From Bathynomus jamesi (Eukaryota > Arthropoda > Malacostraca > Isopoda > Cirolanidae), in assembly GCA_023014485.1 (NCBI GenBank), contig JAJOZX010001569.1, forward strand, positions 573,001-637,000: a DNA stretch of 64,000 bases, read 5' to 3'. Numbering within the stretch: the stretch's first letter is position 1; each line of letters opens with the position of its first letter. Positions 42,716-52,987 of the stretch are shown one piece after another. The translations under genes and the position numbers were made by a program. Below the pieces are notes generated by a model. It worked only from the letters and a program-made list of their open reading frames with translations, made no database searches and was not told the DNA's origin.

Positions 42716-43487
42716 CATTGTTTCTGAAAGACAATAAAGGATATTATTAGACTATAAGTGAAGTTTCGTTTATGGTACATGTTTTATGTAAATCACCCTT
42801 TAGGTGCATCAAACACCCTTAGGTTCTTGGATTTTAATGTCTATTCTCTCAAATGTTATGTAAATCACCCCTTAGCAACTCTATATTAAAAGAAACAATG
42901 TAAGTAGTCAACTAGTTGGTAAATAAAAAAAATAGATATTTTTATATAGCGTGGCCCCCAAAAATTGCCGCGAAAATATAAAAGTGACCGGTGGCCACCC
43001 AGGACCACCTCCGATTTAATTAATGTTTGGCATACACACTTCTAGCAACAAGTGTAACATTTGAGAGAATAGACATTAAAATCCAAGAACCTAAGGGCGT
43101 TTGATGCACCCTAATATAGGGCTCTAGCCAGTCTGACTCATTGAAAAGTCTGACTCATCCCTAAAGAGGCATAAATACTGTCTAACCTTTTAAGTTTGCT
43201 AGTGAGACTCTAATACAATGTTCAAAATAAACATTAAAAAACAACAAAACTTTCACTTACCGTTGCTAGAATTATTTTGAGCATGAAACAAAAAATTTTA
43301 TTGTTTACTCTTTTGTACAATACAGTATTAAAAAAAAACACTTCACTTAGTAAAAGAAACAAAATAATAATGGCATGACATAGGAAATAAAACACTTCTC
43401 TCAGTAAAATAAACAAAAGAATAATAGCACTTGACAGAGGAAAAGTCTAACTCATCCCGAATTCTGACTCATTGAGTATTTACTGTA

Positions 43488-44334
43488 CTCCATAAAGGTT
43501 GGAGAAAAGCAAGGAGAAATGATATGGCAGACATATCTGGCAATAATTCCATGTGTACTGCTCGTATGTTGAAACATGTGAAAATTACAATAAACATCTT
43601 AATTGATCGTTTGTCTGAACCTTTGACATAAAGGTGACCAGTGAAATCCACACCTACTTGTTTAGAGGGGTGGAAGAAGTTTACCTGGGCCTTTGTGAAA
43701 TTTGTGAATTTAGGATATTGAAAAGAAAATTAAATTTTTTGCAGACCATACAATCAGAAAGAATACTTTTGACTGTCTGCCTAGGTTTGGTTACCCAATA
43801 CCCTTGCATTCTGAGCATGTTTAACATGGATTGAATGCCTAGATGTTTACAGCGTAAATGACAATCCATGATGATTAAATAAATGAGATGATGATTTTTA
43901 GTGAGCAAGATAGGATTGATGACATTGTAGTCATAGTAATTAGATTTGACAATTCTACCTTTACTTCTGATTAACCTAACATCATCAAGGAACAGATCCA
44001 AATTCTTCACCAAATCTGGGATTTCCGAATTCGTTTGATCTTTTTGATTTTCTAGGAAGTTTTTTCCTTTTCAAAACTGTCTAACTGCATTCTATATAGC
44101 CAATATAGCTTAGCTGCACAGTCTATATCTGCATTCTTCTTTCTGAGTTTGAATATGAATTTAAGAATGTAACCTGTTACACGAAGTAATTTGTTTAAGT
44201 TTGACTATTTTGTAATGTCAAAAATGGGTTCAGTTTTAGCAGTATCATTTAGAATGGAAACATCATTGATAAGCAAGGTTTGAATTAAGTTTTTACCAGT
44301 ATCTGATAAATATTTCAGTTCATATTTAGGCCAA
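43488..44334 (-). pseudogene. BEL/Pao integrase N-terminus with zinc-binding region
   Basis: The minus strand reads LLRVTGYILKF, then KNLDLFLDDVRLIRSKGRIV, NPILLTKNHHLIYLIIMDCH, LRCKHLGIQSMLNMLRMQGY and SILSDCMVCKKF. This is the H2C2 zinc-binding domain of BEL/Pao integrase. It continues with VDFTGHLYVKG, where the Asp of VDF is the first catalytic residue, and FTCFNIRAVHMELLPDMS. It ends at the TA target of MITE copy 1. Minor frame changes occur near 43650 and 44030. Confidence 0.86.
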
Positions 44335-44336
44335 TA

Positions 44337-44759
44337 CAGTAAATACTCGATGAGTCAGACTTGTCCTCTGTCAAGTGCTATTATTCTTTTGTTTATTTTA
44401 CTGAGAGAGGTGTTTTATTTCCTATGTCAAGTGCTATTATTATTTTTTCTTTTACAAAGTGAAGTGTTTTTTAATACTGTATTGTATGAAAAGGTAAACA
44501 ATAAAATTTTTTGCTTCACGCTCAAAATAATTCCAGCAACGGTAAGTGAAACAAAGTTTTATTATTTTTTAATGTTTATTTTGTTTATTTTGAACATTGT
44601 ATTAGACTCACTAATCAAACTTAAAAGGTTAGAGAGTATTTATGCCTCTTTAGGGGTAAATAGGGGGGGGTAAATTAAGGTAATTCGCGATGAGTCTGAC
44701 TTTTCAATGAGTTGGACTGGCTAGAGCCCTATATAGTCCGACTTATTGAGTATTTACTA
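44337..44759. mobile_element. Pogo-type MITE copy 2
   Basis: The ends CAGTAAATACTCGATGAGTC and AGTCCGACTTATTGAGTATT are flanked by TA. At 423 bp it is an inverted, uninterrupted relative of 40038-43485 and lies about 0.9 kb away. It sits between the integrase and RNase H segments of BEL/Pao. It includes the uninterrupted site GAGCCCTATATAGTCC. Confidence 0.93.
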
Positions 44760-44761
44760 TA

Positions 44762-45775
44762 TTCTACTTCTAATGTCAACCAAATAGGACCTTGCAACCA
44801 AATGTTCAAACAAGTTTTGAGTTCTTTGAATGTAATTCCATGCATAATTAAAACAGCAGGATTATCATGAGATGCTACATATTCATAGGTTATTTGAACA
44901 TTGTAATCACACTGAATGCTCTGACGCATAGAACGAATGTCCTAAAGATGGTTCTTTACAAAAACTGATTCATTTTTGCAATTAATATCACTTGAGTACC
45001 CAAGAGAGGACTATTTGGGCATCCACAAAAACTTGAATTGAGTCAAATGGACCTTGAACTGCTGATAAGAACTGTGGCAAACATTTGAAGGCTAAATAAA
45101 CAGAAAGCAATTCCAAGGAGGGCAAGGGAGTGACTTTAGCTTTAGCAAAAGCTAATCTAGCTTGGGAATTGCTCACTGCGTACACAATAAAGCCATAGCA
45201 TGTTTTGCTAGCATCACAAAATACCTACCTTCAATGAAACCTTTCCATCATCATTGAAAGCAGATCTATCAATCTGAATGGACTTTAACTGCATGAAGTC
45301 TTGATATATCTTTCTCCACTTTTGTTTCCACTTCATCTAATTGCTGATCCCATGTCAATTCTAACGACCAAAAGCATTGCATTAGAATTGTACCTCTGAT
45401 CGTGACTGGTAAAAATAGAGAGAGAGGATCAAATACTTTTGAAATTTGAGTTAAAATTTGACATTTAGTGCTAGGTAACTCATGAAGTTTGAAATCCATT
45501 AATCTAATAGTATCAGATTCTACTTCATAGTGATAACCTAGTACATGTTCTAACCCACTACCATGTTCCTCGGCCTTACCATCCTGAATCATCTTTTGCT
45601 TTAATTCTGAGTGATTCATATTCCACGAGTGAAGTTCAAATCCTCCCTCTAACATTTGACTATTTGAATAAAGCTCTTCGAGAACTTCAGAATTTGAAGG
45701 TGAAATGATCAAATTATCGACATAGAAAGAGTCTCTAAGTACTTGGGAACACAAATGTTATGTTATAATGTTTTA
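44762..45775 (-). pseudogene. BEL/Pao RT C-terminus, RNase H and linker
   Basis: The RT part starts CSQVLRDSFYVDNLIISPSN. The box is YVDN rather than YVDD, so the second catalytic Asp of the RT is changed. It continues GGFELHSWNMNHSEL, VLGYHYEVESDTIRLMDF and TKCQILTQISKVFDPLSLF, the ILS-IA-IFDPLGLLSP block typical of Pao. The RNase H region is at 45185-44988 (SQARLAFAKAKVTPLPSLEL, VFVDAQIVLSWVL). The next part (44929-44762) has SHDNPAVLIMHGITF and WLQGPIWLTLEV. Several frame changes divide it. Confidence 0.87.
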
Positions 45776-45981
45776 GACCAGCAAAGATCCTAGGATCCAC
45801 TCATGGCTGGTCGACCTAACTGTTCGTAATTGTGTATTGTGCATGTCCTCTGTGGTGGCGGAGGGGACCTACAATTTTATGTGGATTCGGAACCACAAAG
45901 CCTTAATTTTACTACCTTAAACTATACCCAATCTATCAACATATGCATCTAATCAGTTTTTAAACATGTTTATAGACGTGC

Positions 45982-48596
45982 TAGGCCTGTTCAAAAATCA
46001 ACTTTTTCTTATTTTCATAAGTTTCTGTACATTTTCCCATGCTTTTTGACCTGAAAAAGCCGAAAATCACAACTATTTTGACCTAGGATGTTGGGATGGA
46101 GCTTTAAATTTTCTGCCTTGAAATCGGCCAAAGTGCCAATTCTGGGGTCCCTTGAATTATGTTTTGCACTTTAACTTTTGATCTAAACAAGATAGAGCAA
46201 CAAATTAGGTATCAAATGAAAGAGCATAAAATTAATAAATACTAATAATAATAATAATAAATAAATAATAATTAATAATAATAATTTATCTATCATTTTT
46301 CAGGAAACAACAGAAACTCAATCAGAATCTAGAAAACCATCTACAAGTTACAACTTCACAATGGCATTAAGCAAGGAGCTGAGGGAGCTCCGTGGGCGCA
46401 GAGTTGATATCTCAGAACCTCCACGTACTGTCCACAGGCAGGTGTCAACTGGGCCATCTACCAGATCTCTCGCTGAAACTTTCCTGGTTGGATACCCTTC
46501 AGCTTTTTTATCAGTGGTTCCCAGCTTCCCACCAACAGACAGGTGTTCCAGTATTTCCTTAATCTTCAGAATTTACTGGAAAATGCAGGGAGGCCCATGG
46601 TTCAAGACCTTGCATATGAAACAGTTGAATCTATCATCCCATTCTGGCAGATGGCTAGGATCAAGACAATGACCAAGTACAACGCAATGAAGCTCTTCAT
46701 GAAACTACATGAGAAACATCGTGCTCTGGTGAAAAGCAAAGGAAGAGCAAGTAACCCTGGAGGAAAAAGAGGAGCATTTGTGCTGGAATTAGACAGCCTG
46801 TTCGATATAGGAGCTCCAGATGCAATCCAGGAAATACAGAACAACAGACTGTTATCCAGAGAGAAGAAAGATGAGGATATCAGGTTCTACGAAGACCAAA
46901 AGACTGAGAGGAAAGGTCATATGTCTGGTCATGACAAGATTTTTGAGACAAGATCCTTGCAGCAAGCAGCGAGGAATGAAAGACTGCAGCATAGACAAGA
47001 ACAAGGTAAAACTAATTACTTTGAACGTTACAAAAAGTTTAAAGTTTTACTCCATTGCGATATTTAGCATGTACTTAACAATTACTGTCTTAACATGTTG
47101 TACTATTTTACAGCTGCAGCAGAACAAGAGGCAGTTGTTCATGTGGATGACATTACCTGGGGTGACTCAACTGACAACGACGCTAACACAGAGGACATGG
47201 ATTACCATCAGCCTCGTCCTGGATGTTCTCACCATCAAGACACTGTGACTAGTGTGACTTTGACATTTCCAAGGAAGGTCATGGAATGTGATGTCATCTG
47301 CAATACAGCTGATCGTCTTGGTTTATCAGACAATCAAGTTACTGCCATGGTTTCTGCCACCTTGAAAGCTGGAGGGACCAGGCGCCATTCATCAGGCCAG
47401 ATGGATGGCCAGAAACCTGTACTCCATGAAAATGCTGATGTTTGCAGATCAACTTGAGTATGACGAAGACACTGTATCAAAGCTGGAAAGACTCAACACC
47501 TTCCTTGCGCTGTTCTACACTCCTGTATGGATGATGTCAATGTCTGCTGCAGATGCTCCCGTGAATGATCTAAGTCTAATCCAGGACATGTTGAAGTACA
47601 AGAAAACTGACCCAGAGCTTGCTGATGCAGTACTTAATAAGATGGAAAACCACAAATGGTACCTGACGCAGGAAGTCGTGCCATTTACCCTGTTCAGCAG
47701 TAGATTGAGTGACACATTGAAGCACGACATTGCTGCCCAGTTACATGCCACTGAGAAGCCAGACAGCTTCAGAACAGGAAAGCCTCTATTCCAGAGAGTC
47801 ACAGCTAAGACCACCCTGGTTGATCTCATTGGCCCAGAATCATATTTCCTGCTGGACACACTAAACATTGGATCCGAGTGGCTTCTGGAACCTGTCACGT
47901 CTTGGCCACAGAATGAGGACTACAGAAAAGTGTTGGACTATGTTAAGAATCTGAAAGCGGTGAATGACATTGCTGAACGTGGTGTCAAGATGATGAGCGA
48001 CTTTGCAAATGTCATAACAACAGATGCCAAGCAAAGGGACTATCTCCTTCAAGCTGTGGAGTTCAACAGACGCCGCTTTGACAGCTTCAAGAAACAAACT
48101 CTCAACAACTGACTGTGTAAATGTCATTATGAAATTAATCATCATGTAATGCTTTCACTTCTTGATCGATTAGACTTGACAAAATGTTAATCTCAAATTT
48201 GTGTCATGAATAAGGCGCCTTGTCTGCCTTGAGTGTGAGAAAACGAATTTTGTGATATTTCTGAAATCTTTGTATGTACCAATGTGCCATTTCTTGTTCC
48301 AAGACTATCATAATTGTATAAGTTAGAAAGAGGATTAAAAACACTTTAATTTGGTGCCTATTTTGTTGCTCTATCTTGTTTAGATAAAAGGTTATAGTGC
48401 AAAACATGATTCAAGGGACCCCGGAACTGGTGCTTTTGGCTGATTTCAAGGCAGAAAACTTAAAGCTCCATGCGGCAATGCTTCCCAACAACCTAGGTCA
48501 AAATGGTTGTGATTTTCGGCCTTTTCAGGTCAAAAAGCATGGGAAAAAGTACAGAAACCTATGAAAATAAGAAAGTTGATTTTTGAACAGGGCTAT
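45982..48596 (+). mobile_element. TAG-ended element of the FDTTASNTG family, internally deleted
   Basis: Inverted repeats of about 250 bp (TAGGCCTGTTCAAAAATCAA at 45982 and its inverse up to 48596) include GACCTGAAAAAGCCGAAAAT and TTGTTTAGATCAAAAG-like blocks. The repeat TATAGACGTGCT (12 bp) is present at both borders. It fits an 8-bp TSD AGACGTGC with chance extension. It interrupts the LINE. It carries a plus-strand gene with the catalytic middle missing. Confidence 0.85.
46361..48112 (+). pseudogene. FDTTASNTG-family gene lacking its core
   Basis: The first part (46361-47005) reads SKELRELRGRRVDIS, a frameshift near 46540, then RQVFQYFLNLQNLLENAGRP and KTMTKYNAMKLFMKLHEKHR. A short intron (donor GGTAAAAC at about 47005, acceptor TTTTACAG at 47113) leads to AAAEQEAVVHVDDITWGD and LGLSDNQVTAMVSATLKAGG. 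Then about 350 residues expected from the 40351-42715 homologue, including HWDG, FDTTASNTG, CRHH and GAMHKARWM, are absent. The C-terminal part (47440-48112) has KWYLTQEVVPFTLFSSRL, TLVDLIGPES, IAERGVKMMSDFANV and a basic tail ending at 48112. It is a deletion derivative. Confidence 0.8.
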
Positions 48597-48599
48597 AGA

Positions 48600-48850
48600 C
48601 GTGCTACTAATTACTTCTACCGGCAAACTATTCCAGCCATTTACTATTCTATGTGTAAAAAAGTTTTTGGTGACTGCTGTCTCGACCCTTCTACTTGTCA
48701 CCTTAACCTGTTATTTCTAGTCCTATTGAGATATTTTGAAAAAGCTATCTCTATCTATGTTATCAAACCCATTCATAATTTTGAAAACCTGGATTAGATC
48801 ACCCCTTAGCCTCCTAGTCTCGAGTGTAGTCAATTTTAACTCTTTAAGCC
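48600..48850 (-). pseudogene. LINE RT final block
   Basis: The minus strand reads LKELKLTTLETRRLRGDLIQ, VFKIMNGFDN and NGWNSLPVEV-like sequence. This is the conserved C-terminal end of CR1/L2 LINE polyproteins. It joins 53955-54160 once the TAG-ended element 48860-53946 is removed. Confidence 0.78.
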
Positions 48851-49699
48851 TATCCTCGTTAGGGTGTGACCGTTGCCCTCCAAAAATCAAAAAATGGTCC
48901 TACAATGCTGTTCAAAGTTTGTGTTGTGTATTTATCTAGGAAACACCCCTGTAAATTTTCTTGGAGATCAGTGCATGCTTGAGCTAGTACCGTCGTACCA
49001 GCAAGTATTGCTATTTCAGCTTATGAACTTCATAAATAAGTGTGAAAATAGCACATTTTATCATATTTTCAACTGGCGTACAATGAAAAAAAGAGATACT
49101 ACTACCTCGCAATGCCTGGAGTGTTTGAGGAGCGCCAGCAGGAGATGGCTAACTTCTTCCGTGAATCTCTAGCCCAACCATTTACACATGGCGACTACAA
49201 GGAGCTGGTAGAGCTTTGTCTGCTGCTTGTAACTAAAGGATCCGAGCCAGTGAACTTCACAATGGTCTACCCCGGCGCACTTCACAAAGCAAGGTGGATG
49301 GCTAAACTGCTCTATACCCTCAAGATTGTTCTTTTGTCAGGCCAGATCAAAGAGCAGTTTCCCAAAGCCGAGGTTGTGACAAAGTCAAATCAGCAAGTTA
49401 GAACAGTTTGCTGTGTTCACAGTTGCTGTTTATGTCCCATGGTGGATTGTTTGCCCCGTTCCAGCAAGTGCGCCACTGAATGACTTGAATTTGGTCGAAA
49501 CCTTGGCTGAATTTGCCCCATATGCATGACTCCAGATTTGAAAAAATTTACTGGAGCATAGCTCTGAATTTACTTTTTTTCCCCTTACATCACTAGATAG
49601 GTTAATGATAGTAAACTCTTGAATTGACGACACCAATTACAAATTGTTTTAGCTAAACATAATAATACAATAATGTACAGTTTATAACTCACCTTAAGT

Positions 49700-52255
49700 T
49701 TATTTATTCATTGCTGCAGCAACAGTGGACGATGTTAGACCTTGCATGTAGGCATTTGTTGTGAATTTACTGCCATGTATGCTTGGCCACTGATCAATGG
49801 CTTTCTGTGTGATCATTACAGCAGATCTAGTGCCTGGAGCTGGACCCTCCTTCACAATTCTGCACAGCTTAGTCAAATGAGATGGCTTAATGGATCCTTT
49901 GTGTTCAACAATGTAACCAAGAATGGAGAATGTCCCTTCAGCTGGTGCTTCACTCCAGGCAGTTGATCCATCTTTATCAAAATGCTTTAATCTCTCTGTG
50001 ATTCCTTTCCACAGCTGTTCTATATATTCTGTCAGCCAATTTATCACTGAGTCTTTTGTAAAACTACTTTCATATCTGGTTCTGGATGGTCTAGCAACTT
50101 CAGCAACCTGGTAGTAATCAGAACGTTTCTTGATGTATTTGTAAACTTCATTTAGGATGTAATCCTCAGCTGTTAGTTCCTTTTGCTGCCCTGTGGTATC
50201 GTGCTTAAATTCAGAAACTACATCATTTGCATTTCCTCCATTAGCTAATTTGGAAATTGTTTCCATCACTCTTAACATAACAGTTTTCCCTCCTTCTTTA
50301 TAAAATATATTTTCTACAAATTCTGCACTAACTGTGGTTTTTTGAGCTACTTGCAACATAATCTTTGTTATATAGGAAATCAATAAATAGAACTTGGCAC
50401 TAATTTCTTTCTCTTGTGGATGATCAAAAAACAATTTTCCACAAATCTGTCAAATTGATCAAATTCGTAATTAACCATGCGAGTATCAGATTTGAGTTTT
50501 GGTCTCTTAAAACCAATGATATTGTCAAGAACCATATTGGTATAGTCGAGGCCTGATCTCAGATTTGAAGAGTGATTCTGAACAAAGTCTAAAAGCTCAC
50601 TTAGTTTACAAATTTTCTTCAATGCATCAACGTGGGCTCTGTTCACAAGATGCATTAAGTCCCATCGAAATTTGAAATTTTCTCCAAACAACTTTTTCAT
50701 TTCGTTTTTAAATGGCTCGTTGTCCTTACAGAAAGCCCCATCTCCAACCATTCCAGATACCTTGGATTTAATTGCTGCTTCAGATAGTTTCAAGTGATTA
50801 GGAGACTTCAACACATCAAAAATTTCATTGGCCAAATAAACTCCTGATTTGCTGCATACTAAATTTATCCCAGCAAGTTTTACAGTCTTATCTTCTTCAC
50901 TCATAGCTAATACAACTAGCATGCTTAATCCCAAAATTGTTCCAATGTCAGCTGTTATTGTTACTGAAGTTTGTTCTAAGAACCACTTTACAGTTTGTTC
51001 TTTAAGTTGATTATCTAATAGCTCACAAATTGTCTCGTACGCGTGTGTGCTATGATTCAAATTTCCAACCTCACAACCTGACCTATGTAATGCAGCTAGA
51101 AGTACTGGATATAGATAGAGCCCATGCAGTGTTTGTTTTCATTATGTAGTATAAGATGTTGCCACATAAGTCTTCTATGCGTTTAGTAGTGTTCCGAGAA
51201 GATGTTTTCATCACTTCATAAACAGCAGCTCTTTGATGATGCTGAAGTTTAATTAAATGTCTCTTCAGGTGGGTTTTCAGATTTCTAAACCATCTCTCTT
51301 GATTTTCTCCTTGTTTGCATACATAGGTTAAATCTTTAACATTGAAGTAACCTTTTATGTTAGAATGTTTGTCTGAAGCACATGCTTTGGGGTCTGTGCA
51401 AGCTATGCAATATAATGTAAACATTTTATCATCAGAAGCATCATCAATATCTTCTTGATTATCATCATCTTCATCCTCAACAGCTATATCCACATCAGGC
51501 ATATTAGTGTCACTATTTGCAATGTTTTCCATTATATCACTTGGTACTGAAAATGAATCATCAGCATGCCCTAGATCCTTCTTTTCCACCAATTTGAATG
51601 TAGATTTGATCAAATCATTGTTCAGGATTTCTTGTATTGATTTACACTTGCTTAAATGGGCTATGGAAATGTCAAATTTGTTGCTTTTTGCTTTATTAAA
51701 TTTGGATGCAACACTTGAACTTGAAGGCATATTTTGACTCTTCTCTTTATTAACCACAACAGCTTGGTGAGTTTCTTTTGTTAGGCGCAAAATTGCATTC
51801 AATGTCTTGTGGATTTGGGAATTTTCAAATTCCTCTAAAGCAGTTTTGTTAGTCTGATGCGCAGATTCCTCACTTACCTTTTGTTTCTTAGGTGGAGGAG
51901 AAGCACTTTCTTCAGTCTGTGAAACATCTAGTGAAAAAGTTTCATTTTCTAGATTAGCAGTTGATGAAGTTGGTTCATTTTTCTGAGGTCTAGCACTAGC
52001 ACATTTTGTGAACAAACTAAATGACTGCTTTGCCATATCTCTTTTCTGCACTTCATCCTGGTATTTCTTTACTGCAATATCTAAGCTGTGGGCCCAAACT
52101 CTGGGACCTCTTGTATTGTAACAAATATTTTTTTTGGAATTAAAATGTTCCTCCCAGTTTTGCTTCTTTGAATATTTGTTCTTGCATTGACCACAAAAGT
52201 AACCCCTTTTAACACCCTCACTTTTCTCTCCAACTTCATCAATATTAGGATCCAT
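49700..52255 (-). pseudogene. CATG-element transposase-like gene, copy B
   Basis: It starts at ATG 52255 (MDPNIDEVGEKSEGVKRGYF) and is open for 390 codons: C2H2 finger CGQCKNKYSKKQNWEEHFNS, linker with PPPKKQK, acidic DDDNQEDIDDASDD, CIACTDPKACASDKHSNIKG and WFRNLKTHLKRHLIKLQHHQ. A 4-bp GATA duplication at about 51112 (TGGATATAGATAGAGCCC, versus TGGATATAGAGCCC in A and C) shifts the frame. The next frame has ITADIGTILGLS, VGDGAFCKDNEPF and FRWDLMHLVNRAH. A shortened T-run (six instead of seven) near 50428 shifts it again. The last part has WSEAPAEGTFSILGYIVEHK and ends AAAMNK at 49700. An intact protein would be about 850 residues. Confidence 0.85.
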
Positions 52256-52282
52256 TATTGATTATTGACTACCTGAAAAAAT

Positions 52283-52430
52283 ACAAAATAAGTAAAAGTT
52301 AGTAAATATAGTATGGTAAAAGTGAGTAAAAGTAAGTAAATATAGTACAATGAAAGTAAGTAAAAGTAAGGAAGAGTAAGTAAAAGTAGGTAAGTTAAAG
52401 TAAGTAAAAGTAAGTTTAAACTTAACTAAA
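52283..52430. repeat. AGTAAGTAAA-type minisatellite, copy B
   Basis: AGTAAAAGTAAGTAAATATAGT-type units upstream of the copy B start codon. The count and order of units differ from copies A and C. Confidence 0.8.
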
Positions 52431-52448
52431 CTTTTCAATTCTAGAGTC

Positions 52449-52987
52449 ATGGTGGATTACTTAAAACCACACAAGTAATATCTGGCCAATTTATCAAACC
52501 TGGCTGAGATCAATGGAACATAGTCCAATCCTGATAATTTTATATTAAAAAAATATACGTTTTAATAAAATTTTAATTATCAAAACATTGAAGCTTAACA
52601 AAAAATAAAAATAATTGTTAAATATGGAATTACCAACTAAACTTAAAATAACTAAATTTGTAATTTAAAAAAATTGGTTTGTACAAGAACGTATACGCAA
52701 AAAAATTGCATAACGTAATGGTGGATTACTTAAAACCACACAAGTAATATCTGGTCAATTTATCAAACCTGGCTGAGATCAATGGAACATAGTCCAATCC
52801 TGATAATTTTATATTAAAAAAATATACGTTTTAATAAAATTTTAATTATCAAAACATTGAAGCTTAACAAAAAATAAAAATAATTGTTAAATATGGAATT
52901 ACCAACTAAACTTAAAATAACTAAATTTGTAATTTAAAAAAATTGGTTTGTACAAGAACGTATACGCAAAAAATTGCATAACGTCTA
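52449..52987. repeat. 269-bp tandem duplication in copy B
   Basis: ATGGTGGATTACTTAAAACC starts at 52449 and again at 52718. The two units are nearly identical up to TTGCATAACG. Copies A and C have one unit. One visible difference between the units is CTGGCC versus CTGGTC. Confidence 0.95.

Larger units (their letters stand above)
40071..43113 (-). mobile_element. TAG-ended transposon of the FDTTASNTG family, TSD ATATAGGG
   Basis: TAGGGTGCATTAAACGCCC starts at 40071, and GGGCGTTTGATGCACCCTA ends at 43113. The exact 8-bp duplication ATATAGGG flanks it (40063-40070, 43114-43121), and the empty site is seen in the MITE copy at 44337-44759. Inverted repeats extend over about 140 bp. Part of the terminal region is repeated at about 42775-42880. 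It carries a minus-strand gene. TAGGG ends with 8-bp duplications are hAT-like. Confidence 0.94.
40038..43485. mobile_element. Pogo-type MITE copy 1, split by a hAT-like element
   Basis: The ends CAGTAAATACTTGATAAG (40038) and TTGAGTATTTACTG (to 43485) are flanked by TA. Without the hAT-like insertion (40071-43113 plus one TSD) it is about 397 bp and closely matches the intact copy at 44337-44759 in inverse orientation. That comparison also confirms the pre-insertion target ATATAGGG. Confidence 0.93.

Noticed and set aside
46543..47067. A 174-codon ORF as a host coiled-coil protein
   Set aside because: It lies between the inverted ends 45982-48596, and its context and C-terminal partner match the TAG-ended transposon family.
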